NCBI GenBank assembly: GCA_020633955.1
Contig: JACKCP010000012.1
Location: 18,274 to 82,273 of the forward strand
DNA from: Desulfobacteraceae bacterium
Lineage (GTDB): Bacteria; Desulfobacterota; Desulfobacteria; Desulfobacterales; JACKCP01
Reading direction: 5' to 3'
Length of the DNA stretch: 64,000 nucleotides
Each line of letters starts with the position of its first letter. Position 1 is the stretch's first letter. The notes below the pieces were generated by a model. That model did no database searches, was not told the origin of the DNA, and was given only the letters and a program-made list of their open reading frames with translations. Below, piece after piece: positions 27,830-38,058 of the stretch. The position numbers and the translations under genes were made by a program.

Positions 27830-29554
27830 ATGAAAAGTATTTTACGCAGACCCGACCAGATTCTTTACACAGAAAATGAAACTCCGCCTTTTGGCACTGT
27901 TCTTTTACTTGCAGTAACCCATATTGCCCTTATTTTTGATGCTGTTGTTTTTATTCCAAATGTTCTTGGGAAAGCTACTGGAGCTGATCCTGCACAGATT
28001 CGCTTTTCATGTTTTATAACAATTCTTGTTTCTGCGGTTTTTTCCATGATCCAGGTTCTGAAAATAGGACGTTTTGGTACCGGATTTATAATTTTCATGG
28101 GTTCATACAGTGCCTTTCTTTCATGTTCCATTGATGCAGCAAAGGATGGAGGACTTGCTCTGGTTGGAACAATGACTGTTCTTACTGTACCTGTGGTTTT
28201 CTTGTTTTCATATTTTTTTAAGTATTTCAGGCATATTGTAACACCGGCAGTAGGAGGAATAGTAATTGTTCTTGTTGGAGTAAACCTTGTTCCCATCGGA
28301 CTTGATCTGTGGCATGGAGGAGATCCTTCAGGCTCAGGATACGGATCTTTTGAAAACTATCTTGTTGGTACTGTTACTCTTGGCACCTTGCTGACCCTGA
28401 TGCTTTTTGGAAACAGAAGACTGAGGCTTTGGACTCCGCTGTTTGCACTTGGTTCCGGATATCTTCTTTCAGGGTTTCTTGGAATTCTTGAGCTTAATCA
28501 TTTCCACGCATCTCAATGGTTTGGAATACCCGATTTTTCATGGCCCGGACTCTGCACATCACTGGAATTAAAACATTTACCAATATTTGCAGCATTTTTT
28601 ATGGCCGCTCTGGCAGGAAGTATTGAAGGAACAGGAAATATAATGCTTGTACAAAATGTTTCCCGAAGGGATAAAAAAATATCATATGATCTTATAAGAT
28701 CAGGGCTTTATTGCGATGGAATGGCAAAACTTTTTTCAGGACTTGGAGGCGGGGCTCCGGTTTCAACCTATTGTGACAATATTCCCCTTATAGAAATGAC
28801 AGGTGTTGCTTCAAAAATTGTAGGTGCTGCCGGTGCACTGGTTCTTGGAATTCTTGCATTTATGCCAAAGGCAGGTGCTGTAATTCTTGATATGCCAAGT
28901 CCTGTTGTTGGAGGAATGCTAATAGCCATAGCCTCAATGCTTTTTTATGCCGGAATCGGGCTTATTATCAATTCAGGTCTTAATAACCAGACAGGATTGA
29001 TGACAGGTATTTCAATTACAGTTGGATTGATTGCTGAAACCGGACTTTTTTTTCCCGAGCTTATCCCTGAGTCATTTCGACCCATGCTTGGAAATGGAGT
29101 TGCCATGGGAGGGTTAAGTGCATTTGTCATGAGTATTTTAATAAGAATTGCACCAAGACAAAAAATATCATTTTCAGTTAATGCCAATCCAGAGGCCTTG
29201 CCAGATCTTATGGAGGAAATCAGGTCAAATACAGACTCTCTTAATTTATCTTCTTCAGAGCTTACACGTCTTGAACTTGCCTGTGAGGAGACTTTTATGC
29301 ACCTTATATCAGAGCAGAAGGATTTTTCCCATACAGTTCTTTTTAAAATAATAAGAAATGAGCATGGTCTTTTTACTGAAGCAATCATAGGAAGATCTGT
29401 ATCTGATGTAGTCAATATCAACCTTCCTTCCAATATTTTAAAATCTGATCAGGATGAACTGAGAAATCTTGGAATGATAATGCTTGGTAAAATTGTAAAC
29501 GACATAAAGCATATCCAGATTTCTGGGGTAAGCTATATATCTTTTATTGTGTAA
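27830..29554 (+). CDS. Xanthine/uracil-type (NCS2) permease with C-terminal ATPase-like domain
   Basis: The first 435 or so residues form an NCS2-family nucleobase transporter with about 12-14 membrane segments: GTVLLLAVTHIALIFDAVVF, then a QNVSRRDKKI loop and GGGAPVSTYCDNIPLIEMTG near the transport core. After the last membrane helix there is a cytoplasmic tail of about 130 residues that looks like the ATP-binding fold of anti-sigma-factor kinases and related GHKL proteins (SSELTRLELACEETFMHLIS as the N-box helix). The usual G1 motif is hard to see, so it may not bind ATP. The ATG at 27830 has GCAGG upstream, and the TTG at 27815 is less likely. Substrate and role of the tail are unknown. 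Confidence 0.85.
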   Translation: MKSILRRPDQILYTENETPPFGTVLLLAVTHIALIFDAVVFIPNVLGKATGADPAQIRFSCFITILVSAVFSMIQVLKIGRFGTGFIIFMGSYSAFLSCSIDAAKDGGLALVGTMTVLTVPVVFLFSYFFKYFRHIVTPAVGGIVIVLVGVNLVPIGLDLWHGGDPSGSGYGSFENYLVGTVTLGTLLTLMLFGNRRLRLWTPLFALGSGYLLSGFLGILELNHFHASQWFGIPDFSWPGLCTSLELKHLPIFAAFFMAALAGSIEGTGNIMLVQNVSRRDKKISYDLIRSGLYCDGMAKLFSGLGGGAPVSTYCDNIPLIEMTGVASKIVGAAGALVLGILAFMPKAGAVILDMPSPVVGGMLIAIASMLFYAGIGLIINSGLNNQTGLMTGISITVGLIAETGLFFPELIPESFRPMLGNGVAMGGLSAFVMSILIRIAPRQKISFSVNANPEALPDLMEEIRSNTDSLNLSSSELTRLELACEETFMHLISEQKDFSHTVLFKIIRNEHGLFTEAIIGRSVSDVVNINLPSNILKSDQDELRNLGMIMLGKIVNDIKHIQISGVSYISFIV

Positions 29555-29686
29555 TTTCAGTTTGGTACAGATTTTTAGATTTGTTTTTATTGATCTGGTG
29601 ATTTAAGTGTATACAATGTTATAAAAGTCCTCTGGCATGTCTGACTGGAGATGTAAGCGGGATGAAAAATAAATTTAAATGTTCAG

Positions 29687-29744
29687 TAACTGTTCAGTTT
29701 AATTTAGAACGGCTTTTTCTCAGTTTTTAAGCTGAATAGTTACA
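29687..29744. repeat. Family B repeat, short form
   Basis: TAACTGTTCAGTTTAATTTA to AAGCTGAATAGTTACA matches the short copy at 18061-18119. It lies 32 bp upstream of the decayed GAF-GGDEF gene. Confidence 0.8.
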
Positions 29745-29776
29745 CCGTTTTAAATAATAATATTGGGGCCATATGT

Positions 29777-30501
29777 ATGAATATTCCAAAAGGCCTGAGA
29801 ATAGGCAAGGTTGCAGATATAAACCTTGAGCAGAAAAGTTATAATGAAAGCCTTTTGTCTGCCATTGCAAGGAGTTCGGAAGAGCTTACCACCGGCAAGG
29901 GATGGCCTGAAGGCGTTATTGATCTTATGGCGGATCTTGGTCTTATTACAGGAGTAAGCCGTGTCTGGATATTTCAGACAATTGAGGTTACACCTGATTA
30001 TATAATTCAGGATTATCCCTTTGAGTGGGCAAAAAAGCCCGAATACGCACAATTGAGAATGCCTAAATTCAATATGTTTCGATCAAAAATAAACAGTCCT
30101 GAATACAGGGAACTTGTTGAAAGCCGAAAAAGAGGAGAATGGCAGAGTGTTATAATTTCAAAAATGGATAAATGCTGGCTCAGGGATTATCTGGAAGGTC
30201 AGTCTATTCTTTCCATGCTTATAGATATTTAGGGGAAAAAATCAGAACTCAGCTTGAGAAGTCTCCTCTTGAAACAGATGCCGGCTATATTTTTTTCACG
30301 GTAAGTATTGGATGCGGGCATATACCGTCGGCTCTTAAAATAAATTCCCATTCCCAGTTGTTTAAATTAACTGATTATGCTTTGTATACGGCTAAAAACA
30401 GAGGAAGAAACAGGGTTGTTTCCATTGACGATCTTGAAATATGCAGTGATTGTACCGGACTTGGACTGGATTATGACGGTTTTATCAAACAATTAAAATA
30501 A
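29777..30501 (+). pseudogene. Decayed GAF-GGDEF protein gene
   Basis: The first 145 codons encode a GAF-like sensor fragment (LSAIARSSEELTTGKGW, GVSRVWIFQTIE, DYLEGQSILSMLI), which stops with TAG at 30230. The downstream frame (shifted) encodes only the end of a GGDEF domain: YLGEKIRTQLEK, FFTVSIGCGH, then ALYTAKNRGRNRVVS. The junction lies at about 30210-30225. The rest of the GAF domain and the half of GGDEF that holds the catalytic GG(D/E)EF loop are missing. A deletion of several hundred base pairs with frame loss explains this. It was probably a cyclic-di-GMP synthase. The product as it stands cannot be active. Confidence 0.8.
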
Positions 30502-30519
30502 AAGCTCTTCTATTCATTT

Positions 30520-30582
30520 TAAATGGGAAGGGCTGCAGCAAAAAGCCTTTTTCCACAGTTTTCATCTGAATGGTTACATAAA
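30520..30582. repeat. Family B repeat fragment
   Basis: GGGAAGGGCTGCAGCAAAAA and CACAGTTTTCATCTGAATGG followed by TTACA resemble the right half of family B. It is much diverged. Confidence 0.5.
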
Positions 30583-30599
30583 AACTTATGTATATTCAG

Positions 30600-30728
30600 C
30601 TGCTGCCCTGAAAGTAAAATTTTTTGTTCATTTATGCAGGATGAAAAATTTAACCTTTCAGGATATACAGGGTATTTTGAGCATTAAATTTCAAATCTGA
30701 GCCAGAGATGTGCAAAAAAAGCTCGAAA
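30600..30728. repeat. Family A repeat, diverged, inverted
   Basis: On the minus strand it reads GCTTTTTTTGCACATCTCTG, then AAATTTAATGCTCAAAATAC, then GGTTAAATTTTTCATCCTGC and TGAACAAAAAATTTTACTTTC. This is the family A order with many changes. It is part of a 677-bp stretch (30502-31178) that holds repeat relics only. Confidence 0.65.
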
Positions 30729-30893
30729 CTATTTAATGACTCGTGGTTTCTTCTGTCTTGTCATCTCATTGAAATATTAAGTGTTGCATCTATTTCAATA
30801 CCAAAGTAGTATTAGTATAACCAACTCAAAATATTTTATTTTTCCTTATTATCTTTAAATCATTTTTTTGTTTCGCATATAAATTTATTTAAT

Positions 30894-31105
30894 TAGTGAT
30901 TAACTGAAAACCAGAAGTTTTTGTTTATTTACACAAACCCCTGATTCAGGGATTTTCAGACTTGCTGCATATAGCTGCAAATTTTATCAGACTATAAGTC
31001 TGATATGATTGATGCCATTTAACTCAGTTGAGGAGTCAAAATTGTAAAGCCTTCAGTGCTTCATGATTTTGCAGAAAAGGTACTTTTCGTTCAGCTGCTA
31101 TTAAT
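30894..31105. repeat. Family A-like element with different interior
   Basis: The left end TAGTGATTAACTGAAAACC and the right end TTTTCGTTCAGCTGCTA are inverted repeats of the family A ends. The 170 bp between them do not match other copies. They contain their own short palindromes such as CAGACTATAAGTCTG. Confidence 0.55.
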
Positions 31106-31178
31106 AAAATCATGAAATCCAACAAAGTATTAATATTTGCAGATTTAATATCAAAATATTTAACTATTCGGGTTTATT

Positions 31179-34100
31179 ATGAAAGATAGAAAAAAAATAT
31201 ATGGCATATTTCTTTCAGGACATAAAAAACTGTTAATGATATTTTTAACAGGCCTGGGGGTATTTGGAATTTCCGTACTTCTTTTCATGCTTGGAACCGG
31301 ATATGTGAGAAATCAGGCTGAAAAAAGAGTAAGAGATACAATGCTTGAGTGCCGGGCTTTCCACAAGTATGTACAAAAAAATCTGCTGCCGGCCTATTAC
31401 AGGCTTATGAATGAAGGAGAACTCCCAAATGGTTTTTATTCTCCTGAGCTTCTTTCATCTTCTTATATATCAAGGACTTTTCATAGGTACTATAATGAAG
31501 AAAGACAAAAATCAGGATTGCCGGAAATAAAATATAAAATGGCTGCCGCTGATCCAAGAAATGATGCAAATAAGGCCGATGAATTTGAGGAAAAGATTAT
31601 TTCCTGGTTTAATCAGGATAAATCCAGAAAAAAATACAGTCAAATAATTGAAAAAAACGGAAAAAGTCAGCTCATTTATGCTACTCCTTTTCTTGAGGTA
31701 AAAAAACAATGTCTTAAATGCCATGGAAAGCCCGAGGATGCACCTTCTCAGCTTTTGAATAGATATGAATGGTCCGGAGGGTGGAACAGGAAGGTAGGAG
31801 ATGTTGTTGCTGCAGAATTTATTATCTCTCCCCTTGAGGGTGAATATGATTTTGTTTTAATTATGGTTTTAAGTGCAATTGTTCTTCTTACTCTTTGCAT
31901 GTCATTATTTCTGTTCAACTTAAGACTCAGGAAAATTGTTGATCTGCGAACAAAGGATTTGCTTGAAAGCAGAGCCCTCTACCGCTCAATAGCAGAAGAT
32001 ACTCCTGTCATGATCTGCAGATTTCATCCTGGGGGAGAAATTTTGTATGTAAACAAGGCATATTGTGATTATTTCAATAAGTCCAGTGATGAATTTGTTG
32101 GGTCAAATTTTATGGAGATGATTCCCCAGGAGGAAAGAGCACGGGTTTTATCAGATATTTTTGAACTGTCACCCGAATGTCCCACCAGGAGTCACGAGCA
32201 TAAGGTAACAGGTGCCGACGGAGAGATATACTGGCAGCGCTGGACAAACAGGGGGATTTTTGGAAATAAGGGGAGGCTTTTGGTTTGCCAGTCCATTGGA
32301 GAAGATGTTACCGACCGTAAAAAAGCCGAGGAAGAACTCAGAAAAAGCGAAGAAAAGTTCAGGAAAATATTTGAAAATGCTGGGATTGGAATTGTTTTAA
32401 CAAATCCTGAATATAAAATTTTGCACTGTAACCCTTTATACTGCTCATTGCTCGGGTATGGGGAAAAAGAGCTTGAAAACCTTGATCTTGCAGCACTCAT
32501 ACACCCTGATGATAAGGAAAAGTACCGTGTTCAGGCACAAATGCTCAAGTCTGGGAAACTTTCTTCATTTGAAATAAACTGCAATTGCGTCCACAGGCAG
32601 GGATTTTCTGTCAGGGTAAGAAAGTTTGTGTCAGTTCTTACTGGTGAAGATAAAAAAATAACTGGCATGCTTGTTCTTGTGTCAGATATTACAGGCCAGA
32701 TTGTAGATGAGATGAAGTTAAGGCTCATGGAGTTCAGTGTAGATCATTGCGCATATGAAATAATTGAAAAATTTCTTGAGGAAGCAAAATCAATAACTGG
32801 CAGTGAAACAGCCTTTTACAGGGTCTATGAAGATAATACCCACAGTTTTGGATTGAACACTCGCCTGGAAATTGAAAATCAGGATGAAAATAATGTCTGT
32901 TTTAGCGGTGTTCAGGATGATTTTTTTGAAAGATTTAGTAGTGATAACAGGCCCTGTGTGATTAACAATTTTGATGAAGAAGTGATAAATAATGGCTTTA
33001 CTGGAGAAAAGACTTTGTTAAGAAACCTGTTTATTCTTCCTTTTACAGATATTGATACAAGAATTGTTTTATGCCTTGGAAACAAGAAAGGAGGATTTGA
33101 TGACAAGAGTGTGGGGATTTTAAATCAGCTTGCCCGGCAGATGTGGGAAATAATTGCAAGAAAAAAATCTGAAAAAGCACTTGAAAAGAGTGAGTCAAGG
33201 CTAAAGGAAGCTGAAAAAATAGCAGGTTTTGGGCATTGGGAACTTGATCTTCTAACAAACAGGCTGTTCTGGTCGGATCAGATTTATGAAATATTTGAAA
33301 TAAATCCTGATGAATTTGAGGCAACATATGAAAATTTTATAGAAAAAATTCACCCTGACGAAAGGGATATGGTTAATAATTCTTTTCAGGAATCACTCAG
33401 AAAAAAAATACCCTATTTCATTGAGCACAGGCTTATGATGAAAGATGGAAGAATAAAATATGTAGAGGAAAGATGTGCTACACATTATGATGAAAACGAC
33501 AATGCACAATTTTGCATTGGTACAATTTTTGATGTAACAGGGCGAAAGTTGATTGAGGAATCTTTGAAAAAATCCGAATCAAAATACAAAGCTCTTTTTG
33601 AAGGAATAAAAGATGCTGTTTTTGTTCATCCCTGCCTTGATGAGGGTTTTGAAAACTTTATTGAGGTTAACAGTGCCGCCTGTGAAAGATACGGTTATAC
33701 AAGGGATGAGTTCCTCAATATGACTACTGCTGACATAATTGCCTCAGATGAATTAAGGCGCAAGGCTGAAGTTCAGAGAAAACGTGTTGCTTCAAGAAAC
33801 ATTAGTGTATTTGAAAATGAGCATAAAGCAAAAAACGGTGAGGTCTTTCCGGTTGAGGTCAGCTCCCAGCTTTTTGAAATTGACGGTAAGAAAGCAATAA
33901 TATCTCTTGTAAGGGATATAACCGAAAGAAGGCTTGCTGAAGAAAATATAATAAAAAGTGAAAACAAATACAAAATGCTCATTGAAAATGCCAATGATGC
34001 AATATTTGTGCTTTGGGAAAATAGAATAAAGTTTTTTAACTCCAGAACTGAAAAGCTTACAGGTTATACATATGAAGAGCTTATGGATTCAGATTTCACT

Positions 34101-35465
34101 GTTTTGATTCATCCTGAAGACAGGGAAGCCTTTGCTGTTAAAAACAATGAAAGAACAGACAATAATCCACTAATCAGTTTTTTCAGAATTGTAAACAAAA
34201 ATGGAGCAGAGATTTATGCGCAGATGAGCAGTGTTGATCTGGAATGGGAAGGAATGGCGGCAACTCTTAATTTTTTAAGGGATATGACCGTACAGAAAAA
34301 ACTTGAATTCCAGCTTATTCATGCACAGAAAATGGAATCCATAGGTACTCTTGCCGGAGGAATTGCTCATGATTTCAATAATATCCTCTCTTCCGTTATC
34401 GGATATGCAGAGCTTGCAATGGATGATGCAAGGCCGGGAACAAATCTCCATGAGAATCTTTTGGAAGTTCTTGGGGCAGGAATGCGCGCAAGAGATCTGA
34501 CAAAGCAGATTTTGAGCATAAGCAGAAATGATGAAACCATAAAAAAACCTCTTCAGATTAATCCTCTGGTTAAAGAAGCTGTTAAAATGCTTCGTTCTGC
34601 AATCCCTTCCTCAATAGAAATTCATGAAAATGTATGCAGTGAGCCTCTTGTTGTGTTTGCTGAGGCAACCAGATTTCATCAGGTAATAGTAAATCTTATA
34701 ACAAATGCAATGCATGCAATGAATGAAATGGAAGGTATAATTGATGTAAGGCTTGAACCGGTAAGTTTTGATGAATCTTCAGCTGTGACCTATCCTGACA
34801 TAACACCGGGAAAGTATGCATGGCTCAGTGTAAGTGATAATGGGTGCGGAATAGAATCCAGTCATCTCGATAAAATTTTTGAACCTTATTTTACAACTAA
34901 AATCAAAGGCGAAGGCACTGGTCTGGGGCTTTCCATAGTTCACAGGATTGTAAAGGAACATAATGGTCATATTTCTGTTTACAGTGAAACTGATAAGGGA
35001 ACAGTTTTTAATATTTATCTTCCTCTTGCCAGGAAAAAAAGTGTGAATGAGCCTGTAATAAAAACAGAGGAACCTCTTCCAAGGGGAAAGGAACATATCC
35101 TGCTTGTAGATGATGAGCCAACAATTGTTAAAATGCAGAAACATCAGCTGGAAAATCTGGGTTATGAAGTGACAGCAGAAACAAGCAGCAGAATTGCTCT
35201 TGAAACATTCAGGTCAAATCCCGATAAATTTTCAGCTGTAATCACAGACATGACAATGCCTAATATGACAGGAGATAAATTTGCAAGTGCATTAAAGGAG
35301 ATAAGAAAAGACATTCCAGTGATTTTATGCACTGGTTTCAGCGAAAAAATTAACGGGAATACAGAAACTTTAAATATTGACAGCTTTTTAATGAAACCTG
35401 TTCAGAAAATAAAAATGGCAAAAACCTTGAGGCAGGTGATTGATAAAAACAAGAAAGAGTCCTGA
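31179..35465 (+). CDS. Membrane hybrid histidine kinase with haem-binding Tll0287-like sensor
   Basis: This 1428-residue sensor kinase has a first membrane helix at about 17-38 and a periplasmic Tll0287-like (DUF3365) domain carrying one c-type haem motif (CLKCHG, about 180-185). A second membrane helix at about 225-248 is followed by two PAS domains (about 265-510), a GAF-like domain (about 520-660), three more PAS domains (about 680-1045), an H-box (GGIAHDFNNILS), an ATPase domain (GEGTGLGLSIVHR) and a C-terminal receiver (VITDMTMPNMTG). Haem in the periplasmic domain suggests sensing of redox state or a gas. The C-terminal receiver resembles that of the hybrid kinase at 18193, so the two may be related by duplication. 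It converges with the HDOD kinase gene, with 16 bp between stops. SD is weak. Confidence 0.93.
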   Translation: MKDRKKIYGIFLSGHKKLLMIFLTGLGVFGISVLLFMLGTGYVRNQAEKRVRDTMLECRAFHKYVQKNLLPAYYRLMNEGELPNGFYSPELLSSSYISRTFHRYYNEERQKSGLPEIKYKMAAADPRNDANKADEFEEKIISWFNQDKSRKKYSQIIEKNGKSQLIYATPFLEVKKQCLKCHGKPEDAPSQLLNRYEWSGGWNRKVGDVVAAEFIISPLEGEYDFVLIMVLSAIVLLTLCMSLFLFNLRLRKIVDLRTKDLLESRALYRSIAEDTPVMICRFHPGGEILYVNKAYCDYFNKSSDEFVGSNFMEMIPQEERARVLSDIFELSPECPTRSHEHKVTGADGEIYWQRWTNRGIFGNKGRLLVCQSIGEDVTDRKKAEEELRKSEEKFRKIFENAGIGIVLTNPEYKILHCNPLYCSLLGYGEKELENLDLAALIHPDDKEKYRVQAQMLKSGKLSSFEINCNCVHRQGFSVRVRKFVSVLTGEDKKITGMLVLVSDITGQIVDEMKLRLMEFSVDHCAYEIIEKFLEEAKSITGSETAFYRVYEDNTHSFGLNTRLEIENQDENNVCFSGVQDDFFERFSSDNRPCVINNFDEEVINNGFTGEKTLLRNLFILPFTDIDTRIVLCLGNKKGGFDDKSVGILNQLARQMWEIIARKKSEKALEKSESRLKEAEKIAGFGHWELDLLTNRLFWSDQIYEIFEINPDEFEATYENFIEKIHPDERDMVNNSFQESLRKKIPYFIEHRLMMKDGRIKYVEERCATHYDENDNAQFCIGTIFDVTGRKLIEESLKKSESKYKALFEGIKDAVFVHPCLDEGFENFIEVNSAACERYGYTRDEFLNMTTADIIASDELRRKAEVQRKRVASRNISVFENEHKAKNGEVFPVEVSSQLFEIDGKKAIISLVRDITERRLAEENIIKSENKYKMLIENANDAIFVLWENRIKFFNSRTEKLTGYTYEELMDSDFTVLIHPEDREAFAVKNNERTDNNPLISFFRIVNKNGAEIYAQMSSVDLEWEGMAATLNFLRDMTVQKKLEFQLIHAQKMESIGTLAGGIAHDFNNILSSVIGYAELAMDDARPGTNLHENLLEVLGAGMRARDLTKQILSISRNDETIKKPLQINPLVKEAVKMLRSAIPSSIEIHENVCSEPLVVFAEATRFHQVIVNLITNAMHAMNEMEGIIDVRLEPVSFDESSAVTYPDITPGKYAWLSVSDNGCGIESSHLDKIFEPYFTTKIKGEGTGLGLSIVHRIVKEHNGHISVYSETDKGTVFNIYLPLARKKSVNEPVIKTEEPLPRGKEHILLVDDEPTIVKMQKHQLENLGYEVTAETSSRIALETFRSNPDKFSAVITDMTMPNMTGDKFASALKEIRKDIPVILCTGFSEKINGNTETLNIDSFLMKPVQKIKMAKTLRQVIDKNKKES

Positions 35466-35481
35466 TAATTTTTTTCGGGAA

Positions 35482-38043
35482 CTAAACCTGTTGTGATTCC
35501 AAAAATTTTTCCTTCCATATTTGAGGACGGTCATAAATTTTAATTCTGTTAAAATAATTTTCATCAAAGGCATTTTCATATTTTGTTTTCAGGCTGCCTT
35601 TTTTTTCAAGTTCTATAATATTTGCTGCATGAACCGCTGAAGTAACTGTAAACTCATTGTCAGAAGACATGGAAGGGGAATGGTGATATAAAATAGCTTC
35701 AATTATTTCAAGGGGCAGTCCCCACACACCCATTAAAAAAGCCCCGACTATTTCGTGGGATGCCTTGAATATTTTTTTTTCTTCTCGTACAGCTTCAAAA
35801 TCAGTTTCATCTGAATTATCAAGAACAAGCTGAAATTTTTCAGGGAAATTTGATGCAAGAATAAGTTTTCCACAGTCATGGATAAGCCCGGCCATAAAAG
35901 CCTGGTCTGCATCGAAATCGGAAAGTCCCTCCATAATGGCAATTTCCTTTGCAGTTTTAGCAGTTGCCATTGAATGATAGTATAAATCGTTCTGGAATTT
36001 TCTGAAATTTTTAGAAAGCTTTATTTTTGAGAATATTTCAAGATTTAGAACAAGTGATTTTACAACATCTGTTCCAAGAATTACTACAGCCTCGTCAGGT
36101 TTTGAAATTTTGGATGGAAGATAAAAAAAACCTGAATTTATTAGCTGGAGTATTTTTGAAGTCATTGAAGGATCTTTGGAAATTATTTCACCAATTTTTT
36201 TTGTAGATGAAACAGGTGAATTCAGTTCTTTTACTATCTCATTGTAAACAGAAGGAAGGCTTGGAAGAGAATCAAGCTTTGAAATTGTCTGGCGCAGATT
36301 TCTGTCCTTTAAAATATTTCTCATTGCAATGGTTCTAGTGAGCATTTTTTTAAGTTTTACAGAATTTACAGGCTTGTAAATAAACTGATGGGCAATTGGA
36401 ACAGCCTTCATGATTTTGTCTTCATCTGTTTCCCCGGAAAGAATAACTCTGTCTGTCTGTGGAAACTTTTCCTTTATTCTTTTTAACAGCTCATATCCGT
36501 TCAGTTCCTTCATATTATATTCTGATATAATTATGTCTGCAGGCTTTTTTTCCATAATGGAAAGGGCTTTTTCGGGGGACTGTGAAAAAAGAATTGTCCA
36601 TTCATTTTCTGTGGTCTTAAGCATTCGTTCCAGACTTGTAAGCATATCCCTATCTTCATCAACAAAAAGTATAACAGGTTTTTTATCGGGTTTTGCCTGT
36701 TTAATAAGTGTTTGCGGTTCTTTTTTTTCAACATGGTTTTCCGCTTCAGAATCTATTGGAATTTTGACAGTAAAAACAGTTCCTGATTCACTGGTTGATG
36801 AAACTGAAATATTTCCTTTATGCCTTTCTATAATGGTCTTTGATATTGCGAGTCCCTGACCGGTTCCCTTTTCAATTTTTTTAGTGGTGAAAAAAGGATT
36901 GAATATTTTGCTTATTATTGATTCTGGTATTCCTTTTCCGGAATCACTTACCCTTATAACAATATTGCTGTTTTCAAGAGTTGTTTCAACTTTTATGAGG
37001 TGATTTTTTCTGTCAGTGTTTTCCTCAACAGCATGGGTTGCATTAACAATAAGATTGACTATTACCTGGCTTATAGCACCCGGCTCGCATTGAACCGGAG
37101 GCAGATCCTTTTTAAGATCCGTCTGAAGTTCTGTAGAGTTTTTCCATATGTTTTTTGTTATAATTACAGCATTTTCAACAATTTTATTGATATCAGAAGA
37201 TACTTTTTCATTAACAATCTGTCTTGCCATGTTTCGAACTGAAAGAAGAATTGTTGTAATTTTCTCGATTCCCCCCAAAGACTGTTTAACGGCCTGTGGA
37301 AGTTCGTTTATTAAATATTCAATATCTGATTCTGTAAGAATTTTTTCAGCTGCTTCTATCTGATTTTCATCGATTTTACCTTTTTTGGCACTTTCAATAA
37401 TTTCTGAAAACTGATTAAGTGCATTTAGAATGAGAGGAAATGATTCCTCAAGAAAGTGAAGATTATCAGTAAGGTATTGAACCGGAGTTGTTATTTCATG
37501 CATTATGCCTGAAGTAAGTCTGCCAAGGGTTTCAAGGCGGCCCCACTGGATTATGATATCCTGTGATATATTTCTCAGGTCAGTTGGACTTTTTTTTTCT
37601 TCAGACTGGATATATTTTACAGCCCTTGCAAGGGTATTTTCAAGCTTGTTCAGTTTAAGAAGGTTTTCCAGTCTTGATAAAAAAAGATTTTTGTCAAGGG
37701 GTTTGACCATAAAATCGTCATAACCGTTTTTTTTAAATTCTGGAATAAGGCCTGTATTATCCTTGTGAAGGATAATAATCAAAATGCTTTTAACGGTTTT
37801 TTTTGAAGAATTTATTTTTTCCGGGAGCTCTTTAAGGCTTATATCATCAATTTCAGAGTCAACGAAAATTAAGGGGAAGTGATTTTTTGAAGAAAGTTCA
37901 ATTATTTCCTTGCCTGAATCAGCAAAAACCGGAGAAATTTTATTTTCAGCCAGAAAATCAGCAATTCTTTTATTTTCATCCGAACTTTTTGAAGCTGAAA
38001 TTATTCTTATTGATTTATCAATGTTTTTTTTTGACTGATTCAT
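35482..38043 (-). CDS. Receiver-kinase-receiver-HDOD signalling protein
   Basis: This 853-residue protein has a degenerate N-terminal receiver (about 10-130), an H-box (SGIMHEITTPVQYL), an ATPase domain (GTGQGLAISKTI), a second receiver (about 455-570) and an HDOD domain (about 585-790: LPSLPSVYNEIVKELNSP, FMAGLIHDCGKLIL). In the second receiver the expected phospho-acceptor Asp is Glu508 (IIISEYNMKELNG), which cannot be phosphorylated and may mimic the on state. HDOD domains are found in signalling proteins for motility and cyclic-di-GMP control. It is the last gene of a four-gene minus-strand run and follows the MinD-like gene by 15 bp. Confidence 0.9.
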   Translation of the reverse strand: MNQSKKNIDKSIRIISASKSSDENKRIADFLAENKISPVFADSGKEIIELSSKNHFPLIFVDSEIDDISLKELPEKINSSKKTVKSILIIILHKDNTGLIPEFKKNGYDDFMVKPLDKNLFLSRLENLLKLNKLENTLARAVKYIQSEEKKSPTDLRNISQDIIIQWGRLETLGRLTSGIMHEITTPVQYLTDNLHFLEESFPLILNALNQFSEIIESAKKGKIDENQIEAAEKILTESDIEYLINELPQAVKQSLGGIEKITTILLSVRNMARQIVNEKVSSDINKIVENAVIITKNIWKNSTELQTDLKKDLPPVQCEPGAISQVIVNLIVNATHAVEENTDRKNHLIKVETTLENSNIVIRVSDSGKGIPESIISKIFNPFFTTKKIEKGTGQGLAISKTIIERHKGNISVSSTSESGTVFTVKIPIDSEAENHVEKKEPQTLIKQAKPDKKPVILFVDEDRDMLTSLERMLKTTENEWTILFSQSPEKALSIMEKKPADIIISEYNMKELNGYELLKRIKEKFPQTDRVILSGETDEDKIMKAVPIAHQFIYKPVNSVKLKKMLTRTIAMRNILKDRNLRQTISKLDSLPSLPSVYNEIVKELNSPVSSTKKIGEIISKDPSMTSKILQLINSGFFYLPSKISKPDEAVVILGTDVVKSLVLNLEIFSKIKLSKNFRKFQNDLYYHSMATAKTAKEIAIMEGLSDFDADQAFMAGLIHDCGKLILASNFPEKFQLVLDNSDETDFEAVREEKKIFKASHEIVGAFLMGVWGLPLEIIEAILYHHSPSMSSDNEFTVTSAVHAANIIELEKKGSLKTKYENAFDENYFNRIKIYDRPQIWKEKFLESQQV

Positions 38044-38058
38044 AGTTTACCTGCAATG

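Noticed and set aside
27865..28296. 143-codon minus-strand frame in the permease gene
   Set aside because: Antisense to a conserved membrane protein; composition is that of a mirror frame.
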